A stretch of 64,000 bases of DNA from Shewanella holmiensis (GCF_025370255.1 NZ_JAMTCD010000001.1:124001-188000), one strand, 5' to 3'; positions 39,408-50,055 are shown, counted from the first letter of the stretch. Translations and numbers: made by a program. The notes: generated from the letters alone by a model not told the origin.

Positions 39408-41489
39408 TTAATGAATCAGTTTGATATTGTCGATTTGCAGTACAACCCCTTGTTGATCGCCCCATTTGGGGAAAATAACAATCGGCGTATCCACTTTGGT
39501 TAAATCTAGGGTCGATCCGCTATTAGCCAACAAATCTGTTAGGGCAATATCATAATGGGTCCAAATACCCAGCTCCGGCGCGCTAATATCAAAATCCCCA
39601 GAACTACAGGGTGTTTGGCAATCCATTTTAATTTTCATGCTGCGTACATCTCGAGGATCAGCCACCACATTCAAATCAAATGACAAAGTATTAAAACCAC
39701 TAAAATCCATTACCGAACCCGTGCTTTGGTAAAAGCCAACGGCTTCATTGGTATTAAAAGTCAGCTGGGTTACTATTTTGTGTTCGCCACCAACATCAAC
39801 TTGCTCTTCAATTAACTGACCCGATGCCGCAAATAAACCAAAAGCATAAGGAGCAATCGCTTTATCATCGTAAACAATTACATTGGCTTGTTGTGCAACT
39901 TGATATTCGTAACGAATATTATCAAGTTTAAGTACCACAGCGCCTGTAGGCTCAATCACAAATGGGTTTACAACATCAGCCAAGTTAACCGTGCTTCCAG
40001 GGGAAAAGCGGTTGCCGTTTGTTACCAGACTTGCCAATGGCACTCGCACTTGCTGCCACTCGTTTAAGTTAGAAGGTAATGCAATACTGGTGTCACCAAC
40101 GTTTGGCCAACCGCTGTCGACTTTTATCAAAACTTCAGTGCCTTGAGCCATTGACACAATATTGATGTCAAAAACTAACTCACCTAACGCCTGCCAATGG
40201 GCTAAATTTGCCCGCTGTGGATATTCAAAAAATAGATTGCCATTGGCGCCTGTTTTGCTAATTTCAAGTATTTCACCTCTTACTTCATCTGTAACGACAG
40301 CGTGGCTGATTGCACCATCTGGATTATAACTACCAAAAGACAATCCGCTTGCCAATGCGGAAGAATCGCCATGGCTAAATAAACTAAAAATGGGGCCTTT
40401 ACCAAATTCATTGCTTGACACTAAAATTTCAGGCGCCTGATGACCCGGTACCAGAATTGCTTCTTCGCCTACACTCGCACAGCCCTCCCCCGTATTAGGA
40501 TAATCTGCACATTCATACACCCGCACATAATCTATTAACATTGACTGTGGGAAAATACTGTCATCAATACCGGTATTATTGACATTACCCGCCCAAGATC
40601 CTCCTACAGCAAGATTCAACAGCATATGAAATGGCTGATTAAAAGGTGCATCTCCGGGCGCATTGACTAAATCACCATTATCATCGATATATTGACTATA
40701 CCAACCAGAAGATCTTTGGGTTGCATAGTGAATGTCGTCGACATACCAACGAATTTCATCTTGTTGCCACTCTAATGCGTAAACATGAAAATCATCGGCG
40801 GGATTCTGCTCGTTCGGTAAATGGTAATCTTGGCCACTATAAACATTGTTTGGCCATGACTTGCCAAAATGTAATGTGCCATGCACTTTAGATTCTGGCG
40901 CTTGATTATTGGTAACCGTCTTTAAATTGACCGCTTCCATAATATCAATCTCACCCGAACCAGCCCAAGGACCATAAACCGCATCGGTTGGTAACATCCA
41001 AATGGCCGGCCATGTACCTTGCCCTTGAGGTAATTTGGCGCGAATTTCAAAACGACCATACTTCCAATCTCCTTTATTTTTAGACAGTAATCTGGCCGAG
41101 GTATAATCAAGGGTTTTAGAAGAATCTAGAGGATCATAATTAGGATCTGCATCATTTACAGCCGGCCCTGAAAAGGTTTCCTTATGCGCTGTTATGGTGA
41201 GTAAACCATCAGAAACGGTCGTGTTTTCCGGTCTATCGGTATAACACTGCGCCTCTCCATTACCGCCACCATAGCAATCAACGGCAAAACTCCACTTACT
41301 ACTATCAACACTGCTACCATCAAATTCATCTTGCCATACCATTTGCCAGCCAGTTAGGGCTGGGGGGACTACCACTGGAGTTTCATCAACACTGATACTG
41401 TCAGAACCACAGCCAATCAAAAATAAACTAGACAAGGCAATCGTTGTGAAATTTAAGGCCAATTTTTTACGAGTGTTATTATGCTTCAT
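39408..41489 (-). CDS. GH16 endo-beta-glucanase (laminarinase-like) lipoprotein
   Basis: Retaining endo-hydrolase acting on beta-1,3- or mixed-link glucans. From ATG at 41489 (AGGAGC just before; a longer reading from 41633 has no signal) it has 693 residues. The lipobox LIGC puts the acylated cysteine at 27, so it is probably outer-membrane anchored. The GH16 domain (~46-375) has the catalytic signature E180-I-D182-I-M-E185 and WPAIWMLP. The last ~300 residues form two beta-sandwich modules, each ending in a LKLDNIRY / LQIDNIKL-type strand, similar to carbohydrate-binding or ExoP-type C-terminal domains. It is last in the leftward operon, 184 bases after GH3. Confidence 0.9.
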   Translation of the reverse strand: MKHNNTRKKLALNFTTIALSSLFLIGCGSDSISVDETPVVVPPALTGWQMVWQDEFDGSSVDSSKWSFAVDCYGGGNGEAQCYTDRPENTTVSDGLLTITAHKETFSGPAVNDADPNYDPLDSSKTLDYTSARLLSKNKGDWKYGRFEIRAKLPQGQGTWPAIWMLPTDAVYGPWAGSGEIDIMEAVNLKTVTNNQAPESKVHGTLHFGKSWPNNVYSGQDYHLPNEQNPADDFHVYALEWQQDEIRWYVDDIHYATQRSSGWYSQYIDDNGDLVNAPGDAPFNQPFHMLLNLAVGGSWAGNVNNTGIDDSIFPQSMLIDYVRVYECADYPNTGEGCASVGEEAILVPGHQAPEILVSSNEFGKGPIFSLFSHGDSSALASGLSFGSYNPDGAISHAVVTDEVRGEILEISKTGANGNLFFEYPQRANLAHWQALGELVFDINIVSMAQGTEVLIKVDSGWPNVGDTSIALPSNLNEWQQVRVPLASLVTNGNRFSPGSTVNLADVVNPFVIEPTGAVVLKLDNIRYEYQVAQQANVIVYDDKAIAPYAFGLFAASGQLIEEQVDVGGEHKIVTQLTFNTNEAVGFYQSTGSVMDFSGFNTLSFDLNVVADPRDVRSMKIKMDCQTPCSSGDFDISAPELGIWTHYDIALTDLLANSGSTLDLTKVDTPIVIFPKWGDQQGVVLQIDNIKLIH

Positions 41490-41591
41490 TATTGCTCCTA
41501 AACGGATGAATATCGCGCATGGTAGATAACAAACCTCTGACATAGGGTTCATCAACAGCTTACTTAGCACAAATCTTGAATGAGTTTGGCT

Positions 41592-41617
41592 AAGCTTTCC
41601 TTTTGTGAGGAAAGCTT
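41592..41617 (-). terminator. hairpin between the GH3 and GH16 genes
   Basis: A 9-bp stem AAGCTTTCC / GGAAAGCTT with an 8-base loop and no T-run. It may be a weak terminator or an mRNA-stability element for differential expression. Confidence 0.35.
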
Positions 41618-41673
41618 GCCAGGGTAAAAACAAATTGATGTTGCGTTATTTACACCGCATGTTTGCTATGACG

Positions 41674-44355
41674 TTAATCGCATTGCACGGTATTGAGTTG
41701 CTGTTTAGCTTGGATCACCACATCGCTAAAGCTCAGTTGCACTTTTGCAGCCGTAGCGAGGTAAAATGGCGACACGATTTTACTGAAATCCATAGTGTCT
41801 TGATTAAAACACCTTAATGACACACTAATATTTTGCCACTCGCTAGGTTTCACTAACCCAGCAATATCGAACTGCGGACGGCACTCACCTTCGCAAGCCA
41901 TACCAAGCCACAGGGGATGTGTTAAGTCATTATCCACCTTGATACTCAATGACAATGCAGCCTCAGAGTCACTAAATGCGCGAAAATCTCGAGGAAAATT
42001 ACTGATTAAGCCAACAGTACCAAGCTCTGCGCCATTAAATTTAACTAAACGGGCATCTTCTTGGACCACTCTATCCATAGTGCGAATGGTTAATGCGCTA
42101 TTACTTGCTACACTGCTGGATAATCCCTCACGTTCAGTTGGAGTAGCAATGAACATTGACCATGGCGATTTTACCGCTCGTTCAAATAAAGCTAAATCTT
42201 CCAGTGTTTGAGCTGATGATAAATTGTCTTCAGATAAACCCTCTAAGGTAATATGCTCAGAGAGGTTTGATTGGTAACTTAAACCGTAGCCATAGGGTAA
42301 TAAAGGTAAATAGACTGTTGAGGCTGCACCACTTTGATGATCTAAAGGTCGATTAACAGTCGTTTGCTGTGGCGTTGCAGGCCATGAAAACGATAGCTTA
42401 CCCTTAAAGTCATATTGAACCTTGCCTTCAGCATTAGTAAATAATACATCTGCTACCCCATTACCTTCAGAGCCTGGCAACCACGCTGCAACAAATGCAT
42501 CAGATTGATTAAATTCAGCATTCACCCACATCGGGCGACCACTGATAAATACTGACACCACAGGAATACCTTGTGAGGTCAACTTTTTTAGTAAAGCAAG
42601 GTCGCGTTTATCACCACGTTGATACTCTAAGTTATCAATGTCACCGTTCCCTTCTGCATAAGGCTCTTCGCCAAAAACCACAATTGCGACATCTGGTTTG
42701 TTAGCAACATCAAAATCACCATTAACGTTCAATGTGGCAGTGCCGCCGGCTTGATTTACCGTGGCGTTAATGCCAGAAAATATTGAACTAGCACCAGGAA
42801 AATCACTATTTTGATTGTCTGTTCCTTGCCATGTAATGGTCCAACCGCCTGATTGCTTGCCGATATTATCAGCAGCATCGCCTGCCACTAATACATTTAA
42901 TTTGGGTGATAATGGCAATAAATTTTGCTTGTTTTTAAGTAGCACTAATGACTCACGTACAGCTTGTCTTGCTACTTCACGATGACTCTGTTGACCAATC
43001 AGTTCAGTTTTACCAGACAGTGGACGTTTTGCAGGACTTGGTTTATCAAATAATCCTGCACGAAACTTAACCCGTAAAATACGACTCACTGCGTCATCAA
43101 TTCTTGATAAAGCAATATCGCCGCGCTTAACTTGCTCGATAGTATTATTGTATAAAGGCTTCCAAGCTGCTGTCGGCACCATAAATATGTCTAAACCCGC
43201 ATTAACCGCTTGGGCGCATGATTCATTTGTACAGCCATCCACTTGTCCGTGACCGTTCCAATCACCAACAACAAAGCCATCAAAAGCAAAACGACCTTTT
43301 AATACATCGGTAAGAAGATACTGATTACCATGTATTTTTTCACCATTCCAGCTATTAAATGACGCCATAACAGATTGCGCGCCAGCCGATAGTCCGCCAA
43401 CATAACCTTGAGCGTGAATAGCATAGAGGTCATGTTCACTGGCAATATTATTGCCTTGATCGACGCCCTTTTCAGTACCACCATCGCCAAGGAAATGCTT
43501 CACCGTAGATAACACGTGTTGATCTGTTAAAAAGTCACCCTCTACTGCACCTTGTAAACCTTCAACAATTGCAAAAGAATACTCTCTCACTATACGGGGA
43601 TCTTCTGAATAGCCTTCATAAGTGCGGCCCCAGCGGTCATCTCGCACGACGGCAACGGTTGGCGCAAATACCCAATCAATGCCGGTGACCATCACTTCTT
43701 TTGCGGTAATGGCAGCAATTTGCTCAATCAACTTTGGATTATCAGCTGCGCCTAAACCAATATTATGTGGAAATAACGTCGCGCCAATAACATTGTTATG
43801 GCCATGAACCGCATCCGTACCCCACATAGTGGGTATCGAACTACCGTCTAGCGAATCATCAATCGAAGCCTGATAAAAACTTTCAGCCAGAGCAATCCAG
43901 TCGGCTGGAGTCGCATGTTTATCATTGTTTGGATACGCACCACCACCATTTAGGTATGAACCAAAACCATATTTACGCATATCTTCAACCGTAATATCAC
44001 GTATCTCAGGTTGGATCATCTGTGCCACTTTTTGCTCTAATGTCATCGTGGCAAGTAATGCTGCAATTTTCTGTTCTAGTTCAGGGTCAACTTTAATCGC
44101 CGGTGCTTGTTGCGGCCAAATATTAATATCTTTGACCACTTTAGCCGTGGCAACTTCATTAACGTTAATTGCCGCAGAGGGTTGGGTACTTACCTCTTCA
44201 TTCAGCACTTTTGAGCGAGTTTCACCTTGTTGGCCACAAGCTGATAACCCCATGACTAATGCAGCAGAAACCATGATAGCTGCTCGGGTTACTGGTAGTA
44301 CATTCATTAAAGTATTACCTAAGCCATCATAATTTGTCGTTATTGTTGTTCGCAT
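41674..44355 (-). CDS. GH3 exo-beta-glucan glucohydrolase (ExoP-like) lipoprotein
   Basis: Releases glucose from the non-reducing end of beta-glucans. It has 893 residues. The signal peptide ends in the lipobox LSAC (Cys ~40). The (beta/alpha)8 domain has GTDAVHGHNNV, RWGRTYEGYSEDP and KHFLGDGG; the nucleophile lies in FVVGDWNG (Asp ~365). A second domain and a C-terminal galactose-binding-like module (~770-890) follow, as in marine exo-1,3/1,4-glucanases. An ATG at 44307 is an alternative start; AGGGG before 44355 favours the longer form. It begins 12 bases after the FucP-type transporter stop, so they share one transcript. Confidence 0.9.
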   Translation of the reverse strand: MRTTITTNYDGLGNTLMNVLPVTRAAIMVSAALVMGLSACGQQGETRSKVLNEEVSTQPSAAINVNEVATAKVVKDINIWPQQAPAIKVDPELEQKIAALLATMTLEQKVAQMIQPEIRDITVEDMRKYGFGSYLNGGGAYPNNDKHATPADWIALAESFYQASIDDSLDGSSIPTMWGTDAVHGHNNVIGATLFPHNIGLGAADNPKLIEQIAAITAKEVMVTGIDWVFAPTVAVVRDDRWGRTYEGYSEDPRIVREYSFAIVEGLQGAVEGDFLTDQHVLSTVKHFLGDGGTEKGVDQGNNIASEHDLYAIHAQGYVGGLSAGAQSVMASFNSWNGEKIHGNQYLLTDVLKGRFAFDGFVVGDWNGHGQVDGCTNESCAQAVNAGLDIFMVPTAAWKPLYNNTIEQVKRGDIALSRIDDAVSRILRVKFRAGLFDKPSPAKRPLSGKTELIGQQSHREVARQAVRESLVLLKNKQNLLPLSPKLNVLVAGDAADNIGKQSGGWTITWQGTDNQNSDFPGASSIFSGINATVNQAGGTATLNVNGDFDVANKPDVAIVVFGEEPYAEGNGDIDNLEYQRGDKRDLALLKKLTSQGIPVVSVFISGRPMWVNAEFNQSDAFVAAWLPGSEGNGVADVLFTNAEGKVQYDFKGKLSFSWPATPQQTTVNRPLDHQSGAASTVYLPLLPYGYGLSYQSNLSEHITLEGLSEDNLSSAQTLEDLALFERAVKSPWSMFIATPTEREGLSSSVASNSALTIRTMDRVVQEDARLVKFNGAELGTVGLISNFPRDFRAFSDSEAALSLSIKVDNDLTHPLWLGMACEGECRPQFDIAGLVKPSEWQNISVSLRCFNQDTMDFSKIVSPFYLATAAKVQLSFSDVVIQAKQQLNTVQCD

Positions 44356-44367
44356 TTTATGCCCCTA

Positions 44368-45681
44368 TCAAACTGATGTGCTTGGACGTTTAGCATCACA
44401 GCCAATCAATCCGTAGTAACAAATAAAACCATAACAAATTAGCGGCAACACAAAGGCTAATTGGATCCCTAATGAGTCAGCAAGCATACCCTGTAATAAT
44501 GGCACTATCGCCCCTCCGACAATGGCTAAACACAAAATACCTGAACCTTGGCTGGTGTGCTGTTTAAGATCTTGCAACGCCAAACTAAAAATGGTTGGAA
44601 ACATAATTGAGTTACATAATCCCACTAATAACAATGCCCACATTGCGGTTGTACCCGCTGAAAACATAGCCGTCGCGACGAGTAAACAAGCACATACGGC
44701 ATTAAACGCTAACACCTTGCCGGCTTTGACTTTTTGCATGACTAATGCGCCGATGAAGCGGCCAACCATGGCACCACCAAAATAATACGCGATATAATTT
44801 GCCGCTTGAGACTCGGTTAACCCACCGATTTCGTCTTGAGTTAAAAAGTTAATGAGAAAGCTACCAATGCCAACTTCGGCGCCAACATACACAAAAATAC
44901 CAACCGCCCCCAAGGTTAAATGCGGAAAACGCCACGCACTACCTGAAATCGGTTGTAGGTTTGCTGAAGTGTCTTTTTTGCCAAGAAGAGGTAGTTTTAA
45001 AAATAAAAACAGAATCGCTAACATGAATAAAGCCGCAGCCAAAATCAAATAGGGTACCTGAACAGTGCTAGCCTGCTCTACCGCGGATAATGAGCTAATC
45101 GCTTGATCTAACTCAGTAACTGAATCGGGATGTTCAATGGTTGACAAAATTAACCAACTACCAAAAAATGGCGCAACCGTTGTGCCCAGAGAGTTAAAGG
45201 CTTGAGTCATAGTCAGGCGAGATGAAGCCGTTTCAGCGGGTCCTAGTGCACTCACATACGGATTCGCTGATACTTGTAATATAGTAATACCTGAAGCTAA
45301 TACAAAAAAAGCGAATAAAAACATATTGTAAGAGGCAAAGCTGGCTGAAGGATAAAACAATAAACATCCAACGCAGGCAATAACAAGTCCGGTAATAATC
45401 CCTTTTTGATACCCAATCTTTCCAACTAAATTACCGGCTGGAATAGACACAATAAAATATGCGCCAAAGAAGCAAAATTGTACCAACATCGCCTGGGTGT
45501 AATTCAACTCGAACATGTTTTTAAGGTAAGGGATTAAAATATCATTTAAGCATGTTAAAAAACCCCACATAAAAAATAGCGAGGTCAATGCGAACAACGC
45601 AAAACGATAATTTCCACCTTGGTGTGCAGCATCTTGTGTCGCATCAACTTGAATTGATGCATCAGTTGTGGGCCCAGCCAT
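44368..45681 (-). CDS. FucP-type sugar MFS transporter (glucose/galactose)
   Basis: Inner-membrane proton symporter of the FucP branch of MFS. It has 437 residues with 12 probable membrane helices; [44 protein letters not shown] and [19 protein letters not shown] are characteristic. It probably imports glucose released outside or in the periplasm. First gene of the leftward operon; its promoter region contains a LacI-type site. Confidence 0.88.
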   Translation of the reverse strand: MAGPTTDASIQVDATQDAAHQGGNYRFALFALTSLFFMWGFLTCLNDILIPYLKNMFELNYTQAMLVQFCFFGAYFIVSIPAGNLVGKIGYQKGIITGLVIACVGCLLFYPSASFASYNMFLFAFFVLASGITILQVSANPYVSALGPAETASSRLTMTQAFNSLGTTVAPFFGSWLILSTIEHPDSVTELDQAISSLSAVEQASTVQVPYLILAAALFMLAILFLFLKLPLLGKKDTSANLQPISGSAWRFPHLTLGAVGIFVYVGAEVGIGSFLINFLTQDEIGGLTESQAANYIAYYFGGAMVGRFIGALVMQKVKAGKVLAFNAVCACLLVATAMFSAGTTAMWALLLVGLCNSIMFPTIFSLALQDLKQHTSQGSGILCLAIVGGAIVPLLQGMLADSLGIQLAFVLPLICYGFICYYGLIGCDAKRPSTSV

Positions 45682-45993
45682 ATGTTTTCATCCATTTTAT
45701 AGTTATATGTTTATTGCGAAATCTTACATCAAGCAAGGCATCGCGCTTTAGCGTCTAAAACTTGTGTTGACCTTTTATCAATTTATCACTAGTCTCAATG
45801 TAAGCGCTTTCATTTTTAACATAACGATAACTGTTGTCAACGATTTTTGATGACAACTAAACAATTTTTAAAGTGCTAACTGAACCGAAAAGATAAACAA
45901 TGAAGTGAATTTGAACTGAGTTTTAAATACGTTAGCATCAGAATGACCTCAATTTGAACTTGGCCACTTTACAAAAACTAAGTGAATTTAAAT
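45682..45993. other. divergent promoter region of the glucan locus
   Basis: Separates the leftward transporter-GH3-GH16 operon from GH1. It holds a LacI-type operator at 45799-45812. A TTGTCA-N11-TGACAA inverted repeat at 45834-45856 could be a second protein site or a promoter element. Confidence 0.6.
45799..45812. promoter_or_regulatory. LacI-family operator in divergent promoter
   Basis: TGTAAGCGCTTTCA fits TGNAAGCGCTTNCA exactly. It lies 118 bases before the leftward operon and 182 before GH1. Confidence 0.75.
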
Positions 45994-47322
45994 ATGAAAA
46001 TAACCTTACCACCCGAATCTCCAATGCTATCAAAAGACTTTACCTTTGGTGTTGCAACGGCTTCATTCCAAATTGAGGGCGCTGCCGATACTCGCCTACC
46101 TTGTATTTGGGATACCTTTTGTGCCCAAGCGGGTAATATTCGTGATGGTTCTGATGGCAAGCAAGCATGTGAGCACGTTAAGTTATGGCAGGAAGACGTT
46201 GAACTTATCGAATCACTGAGTGTAGATGCTTATCGATTTTCTATTTCATGGCCTAGAGTGATCAAACAAGATGGAAGCCTAAATCAAGACGGCGTTGATT
46301 TTTACATTCATTTATTAGACCGACTTAATGCGAAAGGCATTAAGCCTTATGTCACGTTATATCACTGGGATTTGCCGCAACATATTGAAGATGAAGGTGG
46401 CTGGCTTAACCGTAAAACGGCATTTTTATTCCAAGACTATGTGGAAAAAATCGTTATCGCATTGGGTGATAGAGTTTATTCTTACGCTACATTCAATGAA
46501 CCTTTCTGTAGCGCATTTTTAGGCTACGAAATTGGTATTCACGCCCCAGGAAAAACTAAGGTCGCCTTCGGACGCCAAGCTGCCCATCATATATTGCTTG
46601 CCCATGGATTAGGCATGCAAGTATTACAACAACTCAGCCCTAATACTGAAAATGGCATAGTGCTAAACTTTACGCCATGTTACCCGCACACACAGACACC
46701 TAAAGATATCACCGCGGCTAGAAAAGCTGATGAGTATATGAATCAGTGGTATATCAAACCTTTATTCGATAAGTGTTATCCAGAGATTATTAACGACCTA
46801 GCGCAAGCCGACCGTCCGATTGTTGAACCTGGTGACTTTGATATCATTGCACAAAAAATTGATTTTCTTGGGATAAACTTTTATACCCGAGCGGTATATG
46901 AAGCAAACCCAGATACCCTCTATGCCCAAATTGATATGCTAAACGCCCCTAAAACTGACATAGGGTGGGAAATATACCCACAGGCATTTACTGACTTATT
47001 AGTCTCTCTCCACAATTCATATAATCTGCCGCCAATTTTTATAACCGAAAATGGCGCAGCAATGGCAGATAAGATTATTGATGGCAAGGTTATGGATACT
47101 GATCGCATCGACTATTATCAATCTCATTTAAACGCCGTCAATAATGCAATCACACAAGGTGTAAATGTGAAAGGTTATTTTGCCTGGAGCTTAATGGATA
47201 ACTTTGAATGGGCTGAGGGTTATTTAAAACGTTTCGGTATTGTATATGTTGATTATCAAACCCAACAACGTACCATAAAAGCCAGCGGTCTAGCTTACCG
47301 TGACTTAATCGGTTCCCGTTAA
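45994..47322 (+). CDS. GH1 beta-glucosidase
   Basis: Retaining beta-glucosidase, probably cytoplasmic since no signal peptide is seen. It has about 442 residues. The N-terminal signature FGVATASFQIEGA is present; the acid/base is in ATFNEP (Glu ~169) and the nucleophile in FITENG (Glu ~352). FAWSLMDNFEWAEGY is typical. ATG at 45994 is chosen, with an in-frame GTG at 45982 as an alternative. It likely hydrolyses cellobiose or laminaribiose brought in by the GPH transporter gene 46 bases downstream. Confidence 0.92.
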   Translation: MKITLPPESPMLSKDFTFGVATASFQIEGAADTRLPCIWDTFCAQAGNIRDGSDGKQACEHVKLWQEDVELIESLSVDAYRFSISWPRVIKQDGSLNQDGVDFYIHLLDRLNAKGIKPYVTLYHWDLPQHIEDEGGWLNRKTAFLFQDYVEKIVIALGDRVYSYATFNEPFCSAFLGYEIGIHAPGKTKVAFGRQAAHHILLAHGLGMQVLQQLSPNTENGIVLNFTPCYPHTQTPKDITAARKADEYMNQWYIKPLFDKCYPEIINDLAQADRPIVEPGDFDIIAQKIDFLGINFYTRAVYEANPDTLYAQIDMLNAPKTDIGWEIYPQAFTDLLVSLHNSYNLPPIFITENGAAMADKIIDGKVMDTDRIDYYQSHLNAVNNAITQGVNVKGYFAWSLMDNFEWAEGYLKRFGIVYVDYQTQQRTIKASGLAYRDLIGSR

Positions 47323-47368
47323 CGGCTCCCGATAACATAGTCAAAACTCATAAGAATAAGAGGCTAAA

Positions 47369-48694
47369 ATGGTCAGCATAAAAGAAAAAATCGCCTACGG
47401 ACTTGGTGACACTGCCAGTAATATTGTGTTTCAAACAGTGATGTTATTCCTCACTTTTTTCTACACCGACATTTTTGGGATCTCACCTGCATTTGTGGGC
47501 ACCATGTTTTTAGCGGTCAGATTAATTGATGCTGTCACCGACCCCTTGATGGGTGCGCTTGCAGATAGAACCAATACCAAATGGGGAAAATTCCGCCCCT
47601 ATTTGCTTTGGTTTGCCCTGCCCTTTGGAATAATCAGTGTTTTAGCCTTTACCACGCCAGATTTAGGTGAAGAAGGCAAAATGATCTATGCGTTTGTTAC
47701 CTATACTGCGCTGATGATGGTTTATACCGCGATTAATATACCATACTGTGCCTTGGGCGGTGTCTTAACTGCGGATCCTAAAGAGCGTGTATCAATTCAA
47801 TCCTATCGATTTGTATTTGCTATGTTAGGCGGTTTATTAGTTTCAGGCTTAACCTTGCCATTGGTCGACTTCTTAGGCCAGGGTGATAAAGCTAAGGGCT
47901 ATCAACTGACAATAGCAGCCATGAGTATTCTTGGCGTGGCGATGTTTTTAACTTGCTTTTGGGGAACCAAAGAACGCTTACATCCTCCGGTTGATCAGCA
48001 ATCAAGCTTCAAGCAAGATTTAGGATTTTTACTCAAAAATGACCAGTGGCGCATACTGTCTATCGCTGCTGTGTGTTTGCTGTCAGGTATGGTATTAAGA
48101 ACCAGTCTCGCCATCTATTACGTCAAATATTTTTTAAACATGCCTGACTCAATAACCTTATTTATAACCTTAGGTATGTTAGGCAATATTTTTGGTTGTA
48201 TGTTGGCACAACCTTTAGCTAAAAGAGTGTGTAAAGTAAAAGCCTACATTAGCTTACAACTAATTGCGGCAGCATTATGTGTTGCCAGCTACTTTGTGGC
48301 TGCCGACCAAACCATGTTAGCCTTTGCCATGTTTATTCTTTGGGGATTCACCTTCAATATGGCCACACCATTGCTGTGGGCGAAAATGGCCGATGCCGTT
48401 GACTACGGTCAATATAAAACTGGCGTACGTATTACCGGAATGATTTATTCGTCAATTATTTTCTTTATTAAGCTAGGCGTTGCTGTTGGTGGCGCGGCTG
48501 CGGGTTGGTTGCTTTCTGGCTATGGATATCAAGCGGACACAACACAAACGGCTGAAGCGTTAAATGGTATTTTACTGTCATTTACCCTTTATCCTGCGCT
48601 AGGTTCGATACTGGTTGCAATTGTCATGCGCTGGTATGTTTTAGATTCAAATAAAGTGGATGAAGTACATTTAGCGTTGAATAAACAACATTAA
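47369..48694 (+). CDS. GPH-family (MelB-like) oligosaccharide cation symporter
   Basis: Glycoside-pentoside-hexuronide:cation symporter in the inner membrane. It has 441 residues with 12 predicted helices. KIAYGLGDTASNIVFQ, AVRLIDAVTDPLMGALADRT and WGKFRPYLLW are family hallmarks. It probably takes up beta-glucosides for the upstream GH1 enzyme, with which it forms an operon. Confidence 0.88.
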   Translation: MVSIKEKIAYGLGDTASNIVFQTVMLFLTFFYTDIFGISPAFVGTMFLAVRLIDAVTDPLMGALADRTNTKWGKFRPYLLWFALPFGIISVLAFTTPDLGEEGKMIYAFVTYTALMMVYTAINIPYCALGGVLTADPKERVSIQSYRFVFAMLGGLLVSGLTLPLVDFLGQGDKAKGYQLTIAAMSILGVAMFLTCFWGTKERLHPPVDQQSSFKQDLGFLLKNDQWRILSIAAVCLLSGMVLRTSLAIYYVKYFLNMPDSITLFITLGMLGNIFGCMLAQPLAKRVCKVKAYISLQLIAAALCVASYFVAADQTMLAFAMFILWGFTFNMATPLLWAKMADAVDYGQYKTGVRITGMIYSSIIFFIKLGVAVGGAAAGWLLSGYGYQADTTQTAEALNGILLSFTLYPALGSILVAIVMRWYVLDSNKVDEVHLALNKQH

Positions 48695-48875
48695 ATTAAA
48701 CGCTATTTTCTCAAAAACAAACTTGGCTTAAGGAACTGACATAGCACACCAGAAGACTTAAGCCTTAGTTATTGCCAGGATATGTTATTGAGGAATTTAT
48801 TGGCTAATGTTCCTAATTAAAGATAAATCATGGTAATCTTCTGCCGATTTTAACAAATACAAGAATCAAGCAATT

Positions 48876-49877
48876 ATGGCTACAATTTACGACGTTTCTG
48901 TGTTGGCTGGTGTGTCTCTCGCAACGGTATCGCGAGTGATGAATAACAACACTAAAGTCAGCGACAAAACACGCCAAAAAGTATTAGATGCGATGGCCTC
49001 ATTAGGTTATCGCCCGAATACCATTGCCCAATCGCTTGCTTCAAACTGCTCAAATAGTATTGGTGTTCTCGTCTCACAATTAGATGGTCCTTTTTATGGC
49101 CCGATGATGACAGAAATAGAAACCGCGCTGCGCAGTGCCAATAAACATGTGATCATTGCTGCTGGTCATGCCGATGAAGAACAAGAAAAAGACGGCGTGG
49201 ATTTTTTAATGAGTCGCGGCTGTGATGCATTAATTTTAGATGTAGAAGCCGTATCAGATGAATTTCTGCTCCAACTGCACAAGGGCAATACCCCTATTGT
49301 ATTGATTAACCGTTATATTGATTCAATGAAAGAAAATTGTATCTTTCTTGAAAATGAGCGCGGGGGGCATATGGCTACAGATTATATTTTGTCTCTTGGC
49401 CATAAAGATATTGCCTACATCTCTGGTCCTATGTACAAACGCGACGCCAGAGATCGCTTGCAAGGCCATCAAAGAGCCCTTTCCGAACATGGACTCATGT
49501 TTGATCCCGCGTTGTGGTTTGAAGGTAACTTCCGTGAGTTTGGCGGTAGTGATGGTATGCGTCATTTACTGTCTTTGAAGAAACACTTTACTGCTGTCGT
49601 GTGTGCAAGTGATCAAATGGCATCCGGCGCTATTGCGGTGTGTTTAGAACAAGGTATTCGAGTACCTGAAGATATCTCTTTTATCGGTTACGATAACATT
49701 CCGTTTCCACAGTACATATCACCCAAACTCACCACAGTCAGCAACCCCATTAACGAAATGGGTAAAATGGCTGCACTTTGGGTTTTACAACACGTATATA
49801 AAAGTGAAAAAGTCGATGTAAATTGCTCTTTCTCACCCGAGTTGTTTGTCCGCGACTCCGCCAAACGCATAAAGTAA
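48876..49877 (+). CDS. bglR: LacI-family transcriptional regulator of the glucan locus
   Basis: A 333-residue repressor: HTH at the N-terminus (TIYDVSVLAGVSLATVSRVMN), then a periplasmic-binding-protein-like effector domain (GVLVSQLDGPFYGPMMTEIE, ISGPMYKRDARDRLQGH, SFIGYDNIPFPQYISPKLTT). Several TGNAAGCGCTTNCA sites around it are the expected operators. The inducer is probably glucose or a beta-glucoside. The symbol follows usage for the Shewanella beta-glucoside regulator and is tentative. Confidence 0.85.
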   Translation: MATIYDVSVLAGVSLATVSRVMNNNTKVSDKTRQKVLDAMASLGYRPNTIAQSLASNCSNSIGVLVSQLDGPFYGPMMTEIETALRSANKHVIIAAGHADEEQEKDGVDFLMSRGCDALILDVEAVSDEFLLQLHKGNTPIVLINRYIDSMKENCIFLENERGGHMATDYILSLGHKDIAYISGPMYKRDARDRLQGHQRALSEHGLMFDPALWFEGNFREFGGSDGMRHLLSLKKHFTAVVCASDQMASGAIAVCLEQGIRVPEDISFIGYDNIPFPQYISPKLTTVSNPINEMGKMAALWVLQHVYKSEKVDVNCSFSPELFVRDSAKRIK

Positions 49878-49879
49878 CT

Positions 49880-49905
49880 ACTGGTTAATCTTGCCATTAA
49901 CCAGT
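49880..49905 (+). terminator. hairpin after the LacI-family regulator
   Basis: A perfect 10-bp stem ACTGGTTAAT / ATTAACCAGT with a 6-base loop, three bases after the stop codon. The tail is A-rich rather than T-rich on the plus strand, so it is a weak terminator call. Confidence 0.45.
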
Positions 49906-50055
49906 AAAAAAGAAGCTTATGCTGAAACAAATGACGCATACTCCTCTTAAACGGTTAAGTTACAACTTTTGTAAATAACCGTTTTATGTACAAAAATTCA
50001 ATCACAAATCTTTCCCGCAGAAAACTCAAATTATCTCAACGAACAAACTCACCCA

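Noticed and set aside
41605-41817. Plus-strand open frame between GH16 and GH3
   Set aside because: It overlaps the GH3 C-terminus antisense and has no start signal or family resemblance.
48725-48764. Inverted repeat GGCTTAAG ... CTTAAGCC after the GPH transporter gene
   Set aside because: The 24-base loop and lack of a T-run make it a poor terminator; function cannot be supported.
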